Shown here one piece after another: positions 35,440 through 46,846 of a stretch of 64,000 nt of DNA. The position numbers and the translations under genes were made by a program. The notes below the pieces were generated by a model. It saw only the letters and a list, made by a program, of their open reading frames with translations, had not been told where the DNA came from and made no database searches. Position 1 is the stretch's first letter. Every line of letters starts with the position of its first letter. The DNA comes from Parelaphostrongylus tenuis (Eukaryota > Nematoda > Chromadorea > Rhabditida > Metastrongylidae), in assembly GCA_019055375.1 (NCBI GenBank), contig JAHQIW010006039.1:1-64000 (forward strand), given 5' to 3'.

Positions 35440-35912
35440 TGCGGCTATTTATTTCATCGTTTGTTTCAAGTGTTTTCTTGAGACCGCGCTCAAAATTAGA
35501 TACATCTCATAATTATTATTTGAGTCAGCATGTCATGTGGAGTGTTATGGGCTCTTGTACAGTTCGATCACTTGTTGCGGCCTTGCAGCCTTCTCAGTCG
35601 AGCAAGCCCTTCGTCTTTAGCCCATCCTTTCGGGGCTCCCTGCACCCCCTATAAAGAGTAGACGACGACAAACGACTTACTCAATTGCCGTCAAATGAAA
35701 TGAATCACTAGATTGGCAGTGTCCTACACCCGCTTGCTCCTAGCTGGTATTTTTGAAATACCATATCCGTTTATTTCGAGTGTTTTTTTGGAACTACCCT
35801 CAAAATTGAATATATCTCATAATTTTTGATCCAACGTGTTATGGGGTCTGTTATGAGCCAGTAAAAGACCACATGACATGTTGGCTCAAATAAAAATTAT
35901 GAGCTACTATTT
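35440..35912. mobile_element. MITE-family locus related to 8692-8929, two overlapping copies
   Basis: The left part has CATCTCATAATTATTATTTGAGTCAGCATGTCATGTGG (35503-35540) after GAGACCGCGCTCAAAA. The right end (35875-35900) is the inverted GACCACATGACATGTTGGCTC followed by AAATAAAAATTATGAG. A second left-end-like sequence (CATAATTTTTGATCCAACGTG) at about 35817 implies a nested or tandem copy. The interior shares CTTTAGCCCATCCTTTCGGG with the complement of the 8.7-kb copy. Confidence 0.7.
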
Positions 35913-36054
35913 TCTTGTAAGATTTTCTTGTAACTGGAGGAAAAACATGTCATTTCTTTAATCCTTCAATGAAGCTTTCATAACACGGTGGGAGTATGAG
36001 AGTGTAGCGCAATACTTGAACGTAACCTGCAACGTACATGTTGTCGTTGACTCA

Positions 36055-36255
36055 GACCGACGCCCAGGCTCATCAAGCCTTTTATCCCTACAGTGCCAAA
36101 TCATTTGGTGTCATACTTGTCTGGAGAACTGGAGGATTTCGTAGATTGATACAGTGGTAGGAGACGGCAAGTCTACAGGCATGATATGCATTCAATAACC
36201 TCGAGCGAAAACGTGATGGAGTCGGATGAATCTCTCAGAGGTTGGCAGACGCCGG
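36055..36255 (+). repeat. tRNA-derived SINE-like repeat, family S1 (5'-truncated)
   Basis: Body phrases CAGGCTCATCAAGCC, CATACTTGTCTGGA and GATATGCATTCAATAACCTC identify it; the A and B boxes are missing or unrecognisable. Confidence 0.65.
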
Positions 36256-36552
36256 AACTCTAGACCTCTACTTCATCAAGGATTAGTAAAATTGTTCATA
36301 GCGAATGTAGTGAAGAGCCACTCACGTATGATGAATACTCTGATTTACATGCTCAAGCAGCCAAGAACTCAATCCTCAAACAGTCGTTTGCTTAGTATCT
36401 CGTTCTTTCTATTATGACCGCCCTTAAAGGCTACCGAACATTAGAAAAATTATTTTTATAAGTTAAATACCTGTCCATTCGACACTTTAAGCTTAATGAT
36501 AAAAGATGGATAGTCATTAATTAAGTCTAGACAGATATACTATATCGAGTTA

Positions 36553-36645
36553 ATCTATAAGCATGCGCAATCGTCGTGTCTAAATCTACAAGTATGCGCA
36601 ATCGTCGTGTCTAAATCTACAAGTATGCGCAATCGTCGTGGCTAT
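36553..36645. repeat. 31-bp tandem repeat, three units
   Basis: Units at 36553-36583, 36584-36614 and 36615-36645 share TATGCGCAATCGTCGTG with only a few substitutions. Its function is unknown. Confidence 0.9.
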
Positions 36646-37603
36646 AGTTGACACGTTCACGTGGGTTCCGATCAAGTCTGATCTTCGGCGCCGATCCGGG
36701 CCGAAACTAAGCGAAACATTCGAAAAAGGTGCGGCTAATGGGTCGATTCCAGATATTATGACTGCGTAAAGTAGTGACCGATTTCCAGCATCACGAACGA
36801 GTCCTATAGTTTGAAAGATCAGTTCCTATGTAAATCTACTGATTTCAACAAAAGACGTTTGATTCTATCTATATTACGTTGTGATTTTCTGAACGAGCAG
36901 TTTTTCTCCGCTTTTTCTGTCAAATCTAGTATTGTCAAATACTATGTCATAAGAGTGGTGGGATATAGCCGAGTGTTCAGCGACGGCACGTTGTCAAGAA
37001 ACATTACGCTTGTTCAACTCCCGTCGACAACTTCTCAAGATCACCTGAGAATGCGGTAGCCTGGCTACTTTTTAGATTGTAGACAAGATTTAACTCTTGA
37101 TTCCCCTAAGTATTCTACAACATTCATGGAGGACGAAATCTCAGCCGGAGTAAAACGTGAAATATTCATGGACCTTTGTAGACGAATCGAGTGTTCAAAG
37201 TAGTGAAATCGGACAGTAACATGTGATCAAGGGTCGTGTGAAGTTTGAAAAAGAATGATTGGTCAAAGAAAAACGGAACGGACAAGCGAAATTTCGCCTA
37301 CAGAGGAGTAGTGGTGTGCTTTTTATTGTTGTGCAGGGTTTTTTCGCCCGAATAAGGTGCATATGTGAAGCATCTGATAATCTAAATTTGTTCACAGCAC
37401 TCTTCTGGAAATGAGATCTGAGTAGGTCTGAAACTGAAGCAATGTCTTTTGAAGGAATTCTAACTCAAATGCTTTTGTTATCGAAATCCTATCGCCACTG
37501 GCCAAAAAAAAAAATTACCCATACAGCGGAATCATTAATGAAGCGTCGACGATGCATTCAATTTGTCCGGGATCATATCAATTACAGTCATTAGAAGATT
37601 GGA

Positions 37604-37870
37604 ATGGAGGCGCAGCGCAGCGGAAGAGGTGCCTTGCAAAAACACATTATCTCGATTTATGGTTCGATCTCATATTCGGTGCTCACAAAAGCTATCATCC
37701 TTCCAGAGTTGATGGGCTGGTATCGGACTCGTCTGGAAGCATGACGGCGCTGATTTGTTACAGATGTGCTACCACAAGTCATTGTATAAGCCCAGATATG
37801 CAATCATCTTTGAAGATACTTAATCAAGTTGAATGCATGACGCATTTTTCACGTATTGATTAACGCCAAA
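37604..37870 (+). repeat. tRNA-derived SINE-like repeat, family S1
   Basis: GAGGCGCAGCGCAGCGGAAGAGG resembles the A box, GGTTCGATCTC (about 37662) the B box. The body shows GGTATCGGACTCGTCTGG and the end GATTAACGCCAAAAGC. A 103-aa open frame here is a by-product of the repeat. Confidence 0.7.
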
Positions 37871-38264
37871 AGCTTCATCCTTCATTCCTTTTTGTAATGA
37901 TTTCAACACATCTACCACGGAAAAGCCAAATCTTTGTGGAATTCATAGACGTAGGCGGAGAACTATCTAACTATTTATTTTAACCTGTTTATCATCTTGG
38001 TGTTGACGTGAAGAAAATATATCCCCGACAAATGCTGAAAAAAAAAATGGATGGATTTAGTGAACCCGCAATTCCGCAAATTCTTTTCTCTCGTGTCTTC
38101 ACGGACTTTCGAAAAAATTAAGCCAATACAGAGCCGTTTACGGGAGAAGAGAGAGAATAAGTTTGTTGCGGATAAATTTTCTCGGTTCTTTTCTGTTAGA
38201 CGGAAGTAAAGAAACGACATCATTCGGTGGCGAAGTAATAGTGAAAGCGCGCGACAGGTGTGGA

Positions 38265-38345
38265 ACATAATTTTATTTTCAGTGCTACAGTGCTATAAAA
38301 ATGTCTTAATCTTGTCAGCCACAGTAAGATAAAAGGTATATTACA
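38265..38345. repeat. Single degenerate ~165-bp unit core
   Basis: GTGGAACATAATTTTATTTTCAGTGCTACAGTGC (38263-38296) matches the core of the unit that builds the TTAA-bounded elements. Confidence 0.5.
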
Positions 38346-38859
38346 AAAGACGTGATTTTCTTTTTATTTCTTACGCAAAAATACACAGCCTCTACAGCTC
38401 AAGAGTGCAACACCATAATGTGCTTTACTTACTGTCGTTGTTTCTGATAACTCTCCTGATCTTCTGAACGAGAAGTATCCTGATCCTTAGAGATATACAA
38501 AATATATTACTGAAACACCGTGTATGTTGAAGAGTTTATTTTCGATGGCTGCTGGGAAACTTTGATAAGAGCCCAAGTTGCATCATTATTGGTTAACGAG
38601 TTATTAGAAAACTCTGGAGGTAATCGGTGATTTTGTTCATCGTCAGCTATAAAAGTTACCGTTGGTCATTATAGGTAAGAAACCAAACGATTAAATTTGA
38701 AAAAGTGATCATCGATACAGTTTCTTTTTGGAATTTTCTCTAAGGAAGACAACCTCACCAAGGAACAAATGAAGACTTTGACCGCCATGAATTGATTTTC
38801 ACTTGTGTACCTTGCGCGAATTCGTCGCACAGCACTCATTCGCAAAAGGTTTTATTACT

Positions 38860-39000
38860 TTTGTACCAGAGTTATGATGTTATATCTATACATTCAAGAA
38901 TGTTGGTGATATGCAAAAGTTTGAACCTCGGACAGGATTTGAACCCAGGTCACAACCTTTGCGGAGCGCTTGCTAACCACTGCACTACCAACGCTTTGCT
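38860..39000 (-). repeat. tRNA-derived SINE-like repeat, single unit
   Basis: On the minus strand: GCGTTGGTAGTGCAGTGG (A box), GCAAGCGCTCC, then GGTTCAAATCC (B box) and a TTTTGCATATC tail. It is the same family as the 9.5-kb palindrome, but it lacks the inverted partner, and the acceptor 3' strand is mutated. Confidence 0.7.
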
Positions 39001-39580
39001 CTGTTACCATTTCTTATGTTTTTTTTCCCGCGCTTAACATCATACCTTTACTCTTGCCTATTTATGTAGACCGCGCTCAAAAACAATAACATAGACACCG
39101 AAAGGCACCGTACTACTAATGAACCTTGAGAGGCGGAACAACTGTCCATACTGTATAAGTGCCATATTAGACATCAAAAAAAGTCTCAGAATATATTAGT
39201 AGATTAATATGAGTCAATTTGGGAAATCCTGCTCTGTATCTTATAACTTCCAATAAAAAAACTCACAGAGATATAATCATAGTCTATGTATCAGTTCAAG
39301 GGTGGTTCCGATTCCACTGTATCCGCTCGTCAGTGTCTCTTCGAGCGCTCTATGACTTGAAATACTTTTCAACTTAGAGCTTTTCACTGCTTTTTTAAAA
39401 GCTGTGTTTAGAATTGTCTACTTTACAACTTTTTTCACCTAACATATAGAGAATAGGTCTCTTGTGTTCATTGTTCTTTCAAATCGAAGAATTCAACGAC
39501 TCTCCACTCCTTTTACTTTCTGAAAATGCGCTAGGTATCTAGCAATATCTTTCCATCCTTCCACTTTTGTTACGAACCAG

Positions 39581-39907
39581 ATGTGCGCTCTTCCGGACAT
39601 AGTCAAAAGCCAAAAAGCAGGCCACTCCTGCAAGCCGCCAAGTTCTCAGCTTTTCAAAATTTTTAACTCTTTGGAAGTTGACGGCACCGCAAGTGGATAC
39701 TTTATACTTCGTTCTTGTTTGCAAACAAAGTTTAGAAAATTACTAAAATCACAGAAAATACCTACGAGAATACATGCGACGCATAGTAATAAGACACGCA
39801 GAAATACTACCAGAACAAAATACATGATCAATTCGGCGAAAAGATTACTTAAAAGAAGTGAATTCATCTTCTATTCGGAACACCGAGGCCACCATGAGCT
39901 GATTTAG
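39581..39907 (+). CDS. Unassigned open frame, 108 aa, basic
   Basis: An ATG-started frame rich in Lys, Arg and Ser in the second half, with no membrane segment and no known motif. No splice acceptor or donor was seen at its edges. An antisense frame of 73 aa overlaps it. I give it low weight; it may be chance. Confidence 0.15.
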   Translation: MCALPDIVKSQKAGHSCKPPSSQLFKIFNSLEVDGTASGYFILRSCLQTKFRKLLKSQKIPTRIHATHSNKTRRNTTRTKYMINSAKRLLKRSEFIFYSEHRGHHELI

Positions 39908-40029
39908 ATTCTCAACGCAAACGGAGCGAAAATGAACACCTCATACGCCACCCTACGAATCTAAGCTGATTCGCGAAGTATGTAGAATGTGTGTACTTGA
40001 ACAACCTCAATAATACTAAAGTGTGAGCA

Positions 40030-40112
40030 AAACTCAGAAGCACAAGTGGGTTTCGAATACGTTGTCGTCCATGTCGGAGACCTACGAGCTATCCACCGAG
40101 GTGAATGTCATT
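40030..40112 (-). repeat. tRNA-like repeat, family S6 (single degraded copy)
   Basis: It shares TGAGCAAAACTC, AGAAGCACAAG, GGGTTTCGAA and CTATCCACC with the left arm at 19961-20050, on the same strand. No inverted partner was found. Confidence 0.5.
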
Positions 40113-40931
40113 TTCTGCTTCTCAGATTCATTACGTTGACCGATGATTGCTAAAAACAGCAATAGAGTCGAAATACGGTCGAGTGGAAGACAAAGCATGG
40201 ACCTTGGCCGGTGGTGGTGGAGAACATGTAAGACCCAAGTAGGGTAATCCTGGACAATCAACCGAGCCGAAGTTCCAGACTTGCTCGTATCTCAGAGTCC
40301 TTATTGTTGTCTTTCGAAACACACCCAGCCATAGGAAAGGATTAGGCAGTAAATAAAAGCTAAAGCACTATAAGTCTCAAACAGTTACAGGAGATTTAGG
40401 CAGTGATTTGCAAGTACACCACACCATTCCTCGTGTAAGTCGAGAATCATTGCAATATAGCACATATCAGCAATAGATGTAACGACACGCACGATACAGA
40501 AGGAACTTTCTAAAATGCAGAGGAGTGGGACAAGAAATCAGTCAATCTCATGGCGATATGGGAACATTAGCCTACATCAACGCTGACATTCCTGTCCGCA
40601 TGGAAGTCACCTTGCACTTTCGCCAATCCGACTGGGTGATACTACTACCAGTTCACCAGCTATCTATCAAACGTTGTTCGGTAACTATGAATCACAGGAT
40701 TAGCAGCTACTTTGGACTTTATAGAAATTGTATAATGAGCCCTATCTTCATAGTTCTGTATACACATACTGTCGCAGAAAAAGAAAGAAAACATTTACTA
40801 ATCGAGGATTGACAATCTATCATGTATTAACAATAAGACGTTGAAAACTTTGTAAAAACTCAAAAACTGAAGTCTTCATACACTCCTTCGAACAAGAACG
40901 ATAATTAACTCTATGACGACCTACTGCTTAT

Positions 40932-43900
40932 TCACACTTGCCCTGTAGCAGCCTTGATCAACGCATCCGCAACCTGAAAATAATTACAGCAATCTCTTTA
41001 ACAAAGTGTAACCCTCACATCACTCTCCAAGTCATCATAACTCAGAAAGGAATAATTTGGGAGCGATTCTATAGCAACAGATTTACAGATGTCAGATAAA
41101 TGGACCACTAACACCTTGAATAACTGTGCACTCCAAGCGGGAAACGCTAACGAAATTAACATCTCAAACCTCGGCTCTTATCTCCGCTTCAGCTCTAGCT
41201 AATTCACTTCCCTCAGCAGAAGCACGCCGCGCAGCCTCGAGCTCTGCACGAGCAGCCTAAACATTGAGATTTTGAAAAATGTGGATTCAATCGCATTCAT
41301 AATTTTCCTACAAGCACATGCAGAGCATAAGTTAGAGGTTCTCTGTGACACACTCGCAGTAGATCAATCGACGGTTCGATCCTGCGTCCAAGGCTCTTCA
41401 AGCCTTCCAACCTTCCTGTGTCGGTTTCATAGTACCAATAACAGGCTTCTATGAGAAGACAGAAGCACTGACTTGATATCAGAAGCTCACCGTGAATCAT
41501 TGTAAAGGTCAGATATGCATTCAAACGCCTCAATCGACGCTTGATGGAAACGAATGCATGATGCATCCTTCAGAGATTGATCAACACCGAGAGCTTTATC
41601 CTTTTACTTATGACTTTCCCTCTGGCAATCAAAAACTCCGTTGAACACATTAATGAACCTGAGTATCTCAAAGCGTACTTCTCAAATTCCATCAATTGTT
41701 GCTTCCACTGCACTGAAGTGACAAACAGTCACGACAGACATAAATAGATGACAATTCTTTAGCACACAATTGTACAAGCATCAGCCGAAAATCGACTGGT
41801 ACTCTGAAGGTTGTGCACTTTCCCGATGCCACGCAAGGAATGACCTATTTTATCGAATTGAACTTACCGCTTCGTCGATATCATCCAACTTCACTACCTC
41901 CTCAGCCAACACTTGACAGCTCCCATCAATGTTCATTGACATTGTTCCAGATGAAACAAAATACTTGTCTATATTTCCTGGAAAAGCCCAAAATGAATGA
42001 GTCGGAGAACTTTAGTGTAACATAAGTCTTTGTCAAAGTCTCGACATCCCTATAGTGAAGGATGTCTACTGGATAAATTTCTAATTGTTTGAGTGTATCT
42101 ACATGCGATCCACAAACTCTCCGCACTTTGTATTTAGATAAGCTGGGGGAAAAACCTCGAGCTAAATGGCGTTTCGAAATGTATTATCAAAACTCAAAAA
42201 TCTAAAGTGAGCCTTTATTTTTAGAAAGAATTTCAAGAAAAACCTTCAAGATCGATAACTGCAACTACGCCTGGTTTGAGGACTCCAATGGTGGGAACAT
42301 GGTTCGCAAGCACACCCACCATACCAGCAAGTGTTGGTATGTCAACTTGCTTGACGACTTGGTTATTATAGAAAGCCTATAAACAGGAATTTTGGTTAGA
42401 CAGAAGATAAAGCAAAAAGATATCTGAAAAAGGTGAGAAACACCTTATCCTGTTAGATGGTGTGTGGAGATTGCTATGAATTATTGTTTTCACTTGTTTC
42501 AAACAATCTGTTCTCAGGAATTATCGAGCGGATCATAGCAGTTCTTGCTCCAATTCGCTTTCCCGCATTCATCCCTCACAAAGATTTCTAAACATTTTAC
42601 GCGAACTTCGACAGTTGCTTGAGTACTTCGGCCTCTTTGTGGATGTCGTAGAACACTGGCCGAGAGACATTCTCCTGGAAATCGTCAGATGGCCAGGCTA
42701 AGACGTTATCACGCGATTGAGAGAAGGTGCTAAGGAAGGGAACCGAACCAGGACATTGCATCCTGATAACAAGCATCACTTACCACCCTCATCATTTATT
42801 ATACGCTCAGGGTTCGAAAACAAAAGGTCAACTGTTTTCAGACTAATATCAACATACAAATTCACTCCAACACATCAGGTACCTAACTAAATCCGTAAAT
42901 AGCTCAATCTGACAATGAATCCTCCACGAAGTCAAAATGAACCTCAGTTAAACGATTAACTTGGTGATCAGGACGGGTTTTTCACCGACAACGCTCGATA
43001 CAGCAGTGCTAGGTTTCATGAAGGATTTGGTACCGGAAAGGTCGGATACCGTTAGAACAGAAAGGAGGCTCAATAGCTCGTACCAAAATTATCTGAGAGG
43101 CAGAGAATAGTGGCACTGGTGTTATTGATTAAGTTCTCATGAAAATGGCAAACTTCTGAGCTTGGGTACTACGCTGCAAAACGTACACCCTGATGTACAT
43201 CTTATTTGAATACCCTTAGAAACTCAGTCGTCATACCAAATGGACATGACAGAGTATATTTATCACTGCGTTACAATGCTACATCATAGCTCAATTGTGG
43301 ACGTGGCGCAGTGGTTAGAAATGCCCTGTGTCGCACACAAAGTCGACGGCTCGATCTTGCGATCATGGCTCACCAAGCCATCCATCCCTCCAGGGTCTAT
43401 AAATTGGTACCGGACTAGTCTGAAACTAGCCTACGAGGATAAGCAGCACTGACTTGATACAGCAGGAAGCCACCTCGAGGCATTGTAAAGGCTAGATATG
43501 TATTAAATCACCATAAACGAAGTTAGAAACTAGAAGCAAATGCATAGCGCATCCCTCAGGGATTGATAAACGCCGAGAGCTCTGTTCTCTGAGATAGTCT
43601 CACAGAATATTTCAAACTATTCAGAGGTTTAGTACAGCGTCTCTAGTGTCAGACGCACGTTTCGGCTTGCAATCCTCATCAGCACCACATACCATTCGCC
43701 TGCTCGCCGCTACTACTACTAGGAGTCGTCGCCGAGTGATCCACTTCACATGTCCTAGCGTGATACTTCTTTGGTGACAATTCTGACAATAGTAGGGACA
43801 TGCAGTCGAATGGCTTGTGGTACAGATGTCACTTGTGAGAAAGCCAACTACGTCTACCACTAGAGAAGCCCTACCAGACCTCTGAAAGGCTTAGAACATT

Positions 43901-44905
43901 CTGTCAAACCATACTGAATTTCTTAGCGAGGTCTCAAAAAAAAAAAAATCGATTGAAAGGCAGTGCTACGTAATAGCATCAACAGCTTCCGTTCGAAGCT
44001 ATAAACAAGAGGAAATAACATTCTCCGAAGTCGTAGATAGACCTCCTGACAATAATGAGATACTGTCAATAATATATGACGGGGAGTCACTAACACACCT
44101 CATAGAATCTTCGGCGGTCTTTCGAGATCTCCACAGGAGTTACATTGGATTTCCACTTTGCTTTTCTTTGTAAGAGATTTCTACAATACGGTTTATTCGA
44201 TGAGCTGCCACTTAGGCGACTACACCCTCTTCAGAGCGCCGGAACATCAGGTTGTGCAAGAAAAAAATTATGATTTAGTGAAGAATGCTGAGGATAATAG
44301 AGAGTCGGTTTTGGAAATTTCACCTTTACAATCGTCAATAGAGCTAATCAAGCTAGTGTGCGATAGTGTTAACAAATTCAACTCATAAAAACAATCTCCC
44401 GGAGAATACCGAACAATTTATAGCTTCCTTGGCCCTAAAATGATTAGATGGAAAAGACAGAGCTCTTGGCGTTGACAATCTCTTAGGGATATGTCATGCA
44501 TTTGATTCCATGAGACATCGCCAGAGGTGATTAAATGCATATTTAGCCTTAATAACGACTCGCAGTGGACTACCGATGTATCAAGTCAGTGCTGCTATCT
44601 TCCCAAACAAATCTAATAACAAATCGCAGACCTCAGGGGAATCAAGGGCTTGGTGAGGGTGAGCATGGGCGGGGGATCGAACTATCAAGCGCATGTGTGT
44701 CGCATGGCATCTCCAACTAGTGCGAAACACGTGAAAGTGACTAAATCTGGAAATAAAACAGTGAAACCCGACTCACTGTATCTGGTGAAGCGAACGTTAA
44801 TCGAAGTTCATCTGTATTGGTCTGATGAGCAGCAGACGTAGTCGCAGCGGCAGCGAAGCCACGTCGTGCGAGCACAGCCATACGAGATATGGACTTCACT
44901 AACAT
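40932..44905 (-). CDS. ATP5F1D: Mitochondrial ATP synthase subunit delta, five exons, complete
   Basis: The delta subunit (homologous to bacterial epsilon) sits in the central stalk of F1 in the mitochondrial matrix and couples proton flow to catalysis. Coding exons on the minus strand are 44905-44777, 42376-42244, 41977-41868, 41256-41170 and 40973-40932; all junctions have AG/GT and matching phases, giving 166 aa, normal for the family. Residues 1-30 are a basic, alanine-rich targeting sequence (MLVKSISRMAVLARRGF). Then come DELRLTFASPDT, QVDIPTLAGMVGVLANHVPT and KYFVSSGT in the beta-sandwich, and a C-terminal helical hairpin (AARAELEAARR, EIRAEVADALIKAATGQV). The start is set by a TTCTTGCAG acceptor 14 bases before the ATG, typical of spliced-leader addition. 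Intron 1 (2.4 kb) holds two S1 repeats and a hammerhead-like motif; intron 3 holds another S1 copy. Confidence 0.93.
41309..41612 (+). repeat. tRNA-derived SINE-like repeat, family S1, inside ATP5F1D intron
   Basis: It has GGTTCGATCCTGCG (B box), GCTCTTCAAGCC, ACTGACTTGAT, GATATGCATTCAA and the end phrase GATTGATCAACACCGAGAGC. The A box is degraded (AGCATAAGTTAGAGG). It lies antisense to the host gene in the 611-bp intron between 41257 and 41867. Confidence 0.75.
42590..42785 (-). repeat. Diverged repeat also present at 54.2-54.4 kb
   Basis: On the minus strand SRDNVLAWPSDDF...FYDIHKE.EVLKQL resembles SRGNVLARLSS... and following sequence at 54420-54270. The two copies share CTTGAGTACTTC / CTTGAGAACTTC and a GACGTTNNCACGYGATTG phrase. 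The repeat may derive from a protein-coding mobile element, but I cannot name it. Confidence 0.4.
43296..43590 (+). repeat. tRNA-derived SINE-like repeat, family S1, inside ATP5F1D intron 1
   Basis: The A box TGGCGCAGTGG is at 43304-43314 and the B box GGCTCGATCTT at 43348-43358. The full body follows: GGCTCACCAAGCC, TTGGTACCGGACTAGTCTG, AAGGCTAGATATG, ending GGATTGATAAACGCCGAGAGC. With 8205-8515 it is the best-preserved copy. Confidence 0.85.
43620..43870 (-). repeat. Repeat ending in a hammerhead-like motif, inside ATP5F1D intron 1
   Basis: A GC-richer block with an open frame of 79 codons on the minus strand (43860-43621) that reads through the hammerhead-like motif at its end. The frame has no recognised domain (ITRRRLLVVVAASRRMVCG). 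I think it is a mobile-element end, by analogy with the Penelope relic, but this is an inference. Confidence 0.45.
43646..43688 (-). ncRNA. Hammerhead-ribozyme-like motif with canonical core
   Basis: Minus strand order: stem I strand GUGGUG, CUGAUGA, stem II region GGAUUGCAAGCC, GAAA, stem III ACG-UG-CGU region, cleavage C (43652), stem I partner UGACAC. Stem I pairs at five of six positions, counting two wobbles. Stem II keeps two G-C pairs, then an A-G mismatch; with C in place of that A it would be a perfect palindrome. All conserved core bases are present. It lies in the sense orientation within intron 1 of ATP5F1D. Confidence 0.6.
44450..44725 (-). repeat. tRNA-derived SINE-like repeat, family S1, inside ATP5F1D intron 1
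   Basis: On the minus strand it has a B-box-like GTTCGATCCCC, CTCACCAAGCC, TTGATACATC, and an end with GTCAACGCCAAGAGCTC. The A box is degraded. Its head lies only 52 bp from the exon 1 donor. Confidence 0.7.
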
Positions 44906-44919
44906 TTCCAACCAATTAA
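44906..44919 (-). promoter_or_regulatory. 5' leader after probable spliced-leader acceptor
   Basis: The minus strand reads GATTCTTGCAG, then TTAATTGGTTGGAA, then the ATG at 44905. A pyrimidine-rich acceptor placed 14 bases before the start codon is the usual signal for trans-splicing of a spliced leader in nematodes. No upstream exon or promoter was identified. Confidence 0.6.
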
Positions 44920-44949
44920 CTGCAAGAATCAAGTTCAACACTTGAAGCT

Positions 44950-45018
44950 CTGAAAGAAAAAAAGGAAAAAAGAAAAAAAAGAAAAAGAATAGGAGAAAAA
45001 AGAAAGGAGAAACAGTAG
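44950..45018. repeat. Short purine-rich tract
   Basis: A run of A and G (GAAAAAAAGG-type) just upstream of the ATP5F1D start on the opposite strand sense. It is similar in composition to the longer tract at 47638-47945. Confidence 0.7.
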
Positions 45019-45099
45019 AGCTAAACGGAGGCTGATCATTATCCGATGATCACCATAAGAAATCTGAACAACGACAAGGAATGCTTGGTTCTTGTCTGT

Positions 45100-45935
45100 T
45101 ATAAGGTGACAAATGCGAAAGCGACCCCTTCCCCTGGACAAGAACCTATCATTAGAGCGTTAATGATCATTCGAAAGCTTAAATCTCTAACTGCTGCGCT
45201 ACGTAGCCGTTTTTTGGAACCACCTTTTAATAGCGTTGTGAAATTCAAAACAAAATAAAGATTTACGTCGGCAGCGCACATTTACTATTACTTTGCTGGA
45301 AGCGCGAAAAGCATATCATCGAGAAGAGGATACCTCATTGTATCAGAGTCATACGCTTTACTTGGAGTTTCTTCCGGAGCGGAGAGAAAATTCCTATGCG
45401 AATGACAAGAATCGCACTTCACATGTGACGTGCCATCCTATTTTGATCGAAAGATGGTGAGCCGCCGCATCCCACATACCCTGACAGCAGATTGACCGAT
45501 AAAAAAGTGCGCCGACGATGTGAAACTCGATCTTATTTTCCTTTTTACATTGCAATGAAACGGTTTTTCAAAAAAAAAAGCACAATGTTGGAATCGTGGA
45601 GATTCAAGCTAGCGAATTATTACTAATAGTCTAAACGAAGAGCTTTGTCCTACGAGAAATATGTGCTTGTGAAACACAAATATTTTTCTTTCGCTGAAGC
45701 GTTATCAGAAAACTTTTTGGAAAAAGGGCCAAGTAAAGCACCAGCCAGAGATTTAAACTTTCGAATATTTACTAAAGTCCAACGGAAAGCCTTTCTCCAG
45801 CGAACAGCTCCATTTCTTCCTTCGAAAGGGTCGCCATATGACAGACAAACAGCGAATGCTCCTCATCTAACAGCAATTCAGATAAAACCACCTACTCATA
45901 TCAACGTTAGAGAAAGAAATGAAAGCATATAATCC
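45100..45935. repeat. Fragment of a TTAA-type element (degenerate repeat units)
   Basis: GTTAATGATCATTCGAAAGCTTAAATCTCTAACTG (45160-45193) matches copy A at about 10048-10085, and GCGCGAAAAGCATATCATC (45301) matches about 10215. Later units (ATTTTTCTTTCGCTGAAGCG, about 45683) carry the repeat core. The 95-aa frame 45645-45932 falls within these units. Confidence 0.55.
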
Positions 45936-46429
45936 ACGAAGTTTGCGGATACCTACGACTCCACAATCAACTGCGATGATAAATAGATAGAGCTATTGGG
46001 TTATCCCAAAATTTCTTTCGCATTGCGGCATATTTGTTGATTTGATTGTTATTCCATCAAAGAAATCGTCTATTCAAAGATATGATCACCATCCTCCTAA
46101 GAGGTTTATCTCAACCTCCCCCCCCCCCCTCATCAAGGCCACCCAAGCTGAAAAGGAGTGCGAAGTTATCCAGAAAGTCCAGCTAAGAGTAAACCGTATC
46201 AGGAATGACTGCCGACTTGGTATTTACTAGTTGTAAGGTGGCAACCTCCCTCTGATCCACAAGAACTGGCAGGAGACTGCTCTGCTGCGGTGACGACCTG
46301 AGGAAGTCCCGGTTAGGTTTACTTCGGCACTCCAAGGAATGAACAGCTAAACCAGTACATTTTTCCCTACGCTGCAGACCGCATTATCAATGAAGCTGGG
46401 CCGTCCAAGTCCCCAAGTAAGTAATCACC

Positions 46430-46846
46430 CAGTGATGCAGAGTGATGTGTGAAACTTTCGCGTCAAGCGGGACTCGAACCCACATCTCATTCTATTCGAT
46501 AGCATGAGCTCTAAGCCGTTGCACTAATGACGCCCGTTTTGCCATCCGCTTTCTACGTTAGAACACATCTATCTGCCAGCAACCAAGCGTCAACGGTTGG
46601 CCAGCTACTCGATATCGACATATCGATAAAAAAGTATTCGATTTGATTATCCAATAGCCAATATGTCAGCCTAATTGGATTCAATGTCGACACCGACTAC
46701 CTGGTGGACGCGCTCTTGGATAGACTGAAATGCAGGTTCGAGTCCCGCCTGACGCAGAAGTTTTGCACATTACTATATAGCACTGGACATACCTATAGCA
46801 TCATACCACCACTAAAAGCGGTAAAATAAAAAGAATTTTTTCCAAA
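46430..46846 (+). mobile_element. Palindromic tRNA-derived SINE-like unit with short target-site duplication
   Basis: TAATCACC occurs at 46422-46429 and 46847-46854, extendable to about 11 bp with one mismatch. The left arm carries a minus-strand tRNA-like head (46460-46533: GCGTCAT...GGGTTCGAGTCCC...TTGACGC). The right arm (46705-46755) keeps GGTTCGAGTCCC and CCTGACGC, but its 5' part is lost. The spacer includes AATTGGATTCAATGTCGACACC, and the tail has CATACCACCACTAAAAGCGG and AAAATAAAAAGAAT. The layout is the same as at 9485-9850. Confidence 0.75.

Noticed and set aside
41813..42126. Open frames of 66-70 aa on both strands
   Set aside because: They overlap exon 3 of ATP5F1D in wrong frames or ignore its splice sites.
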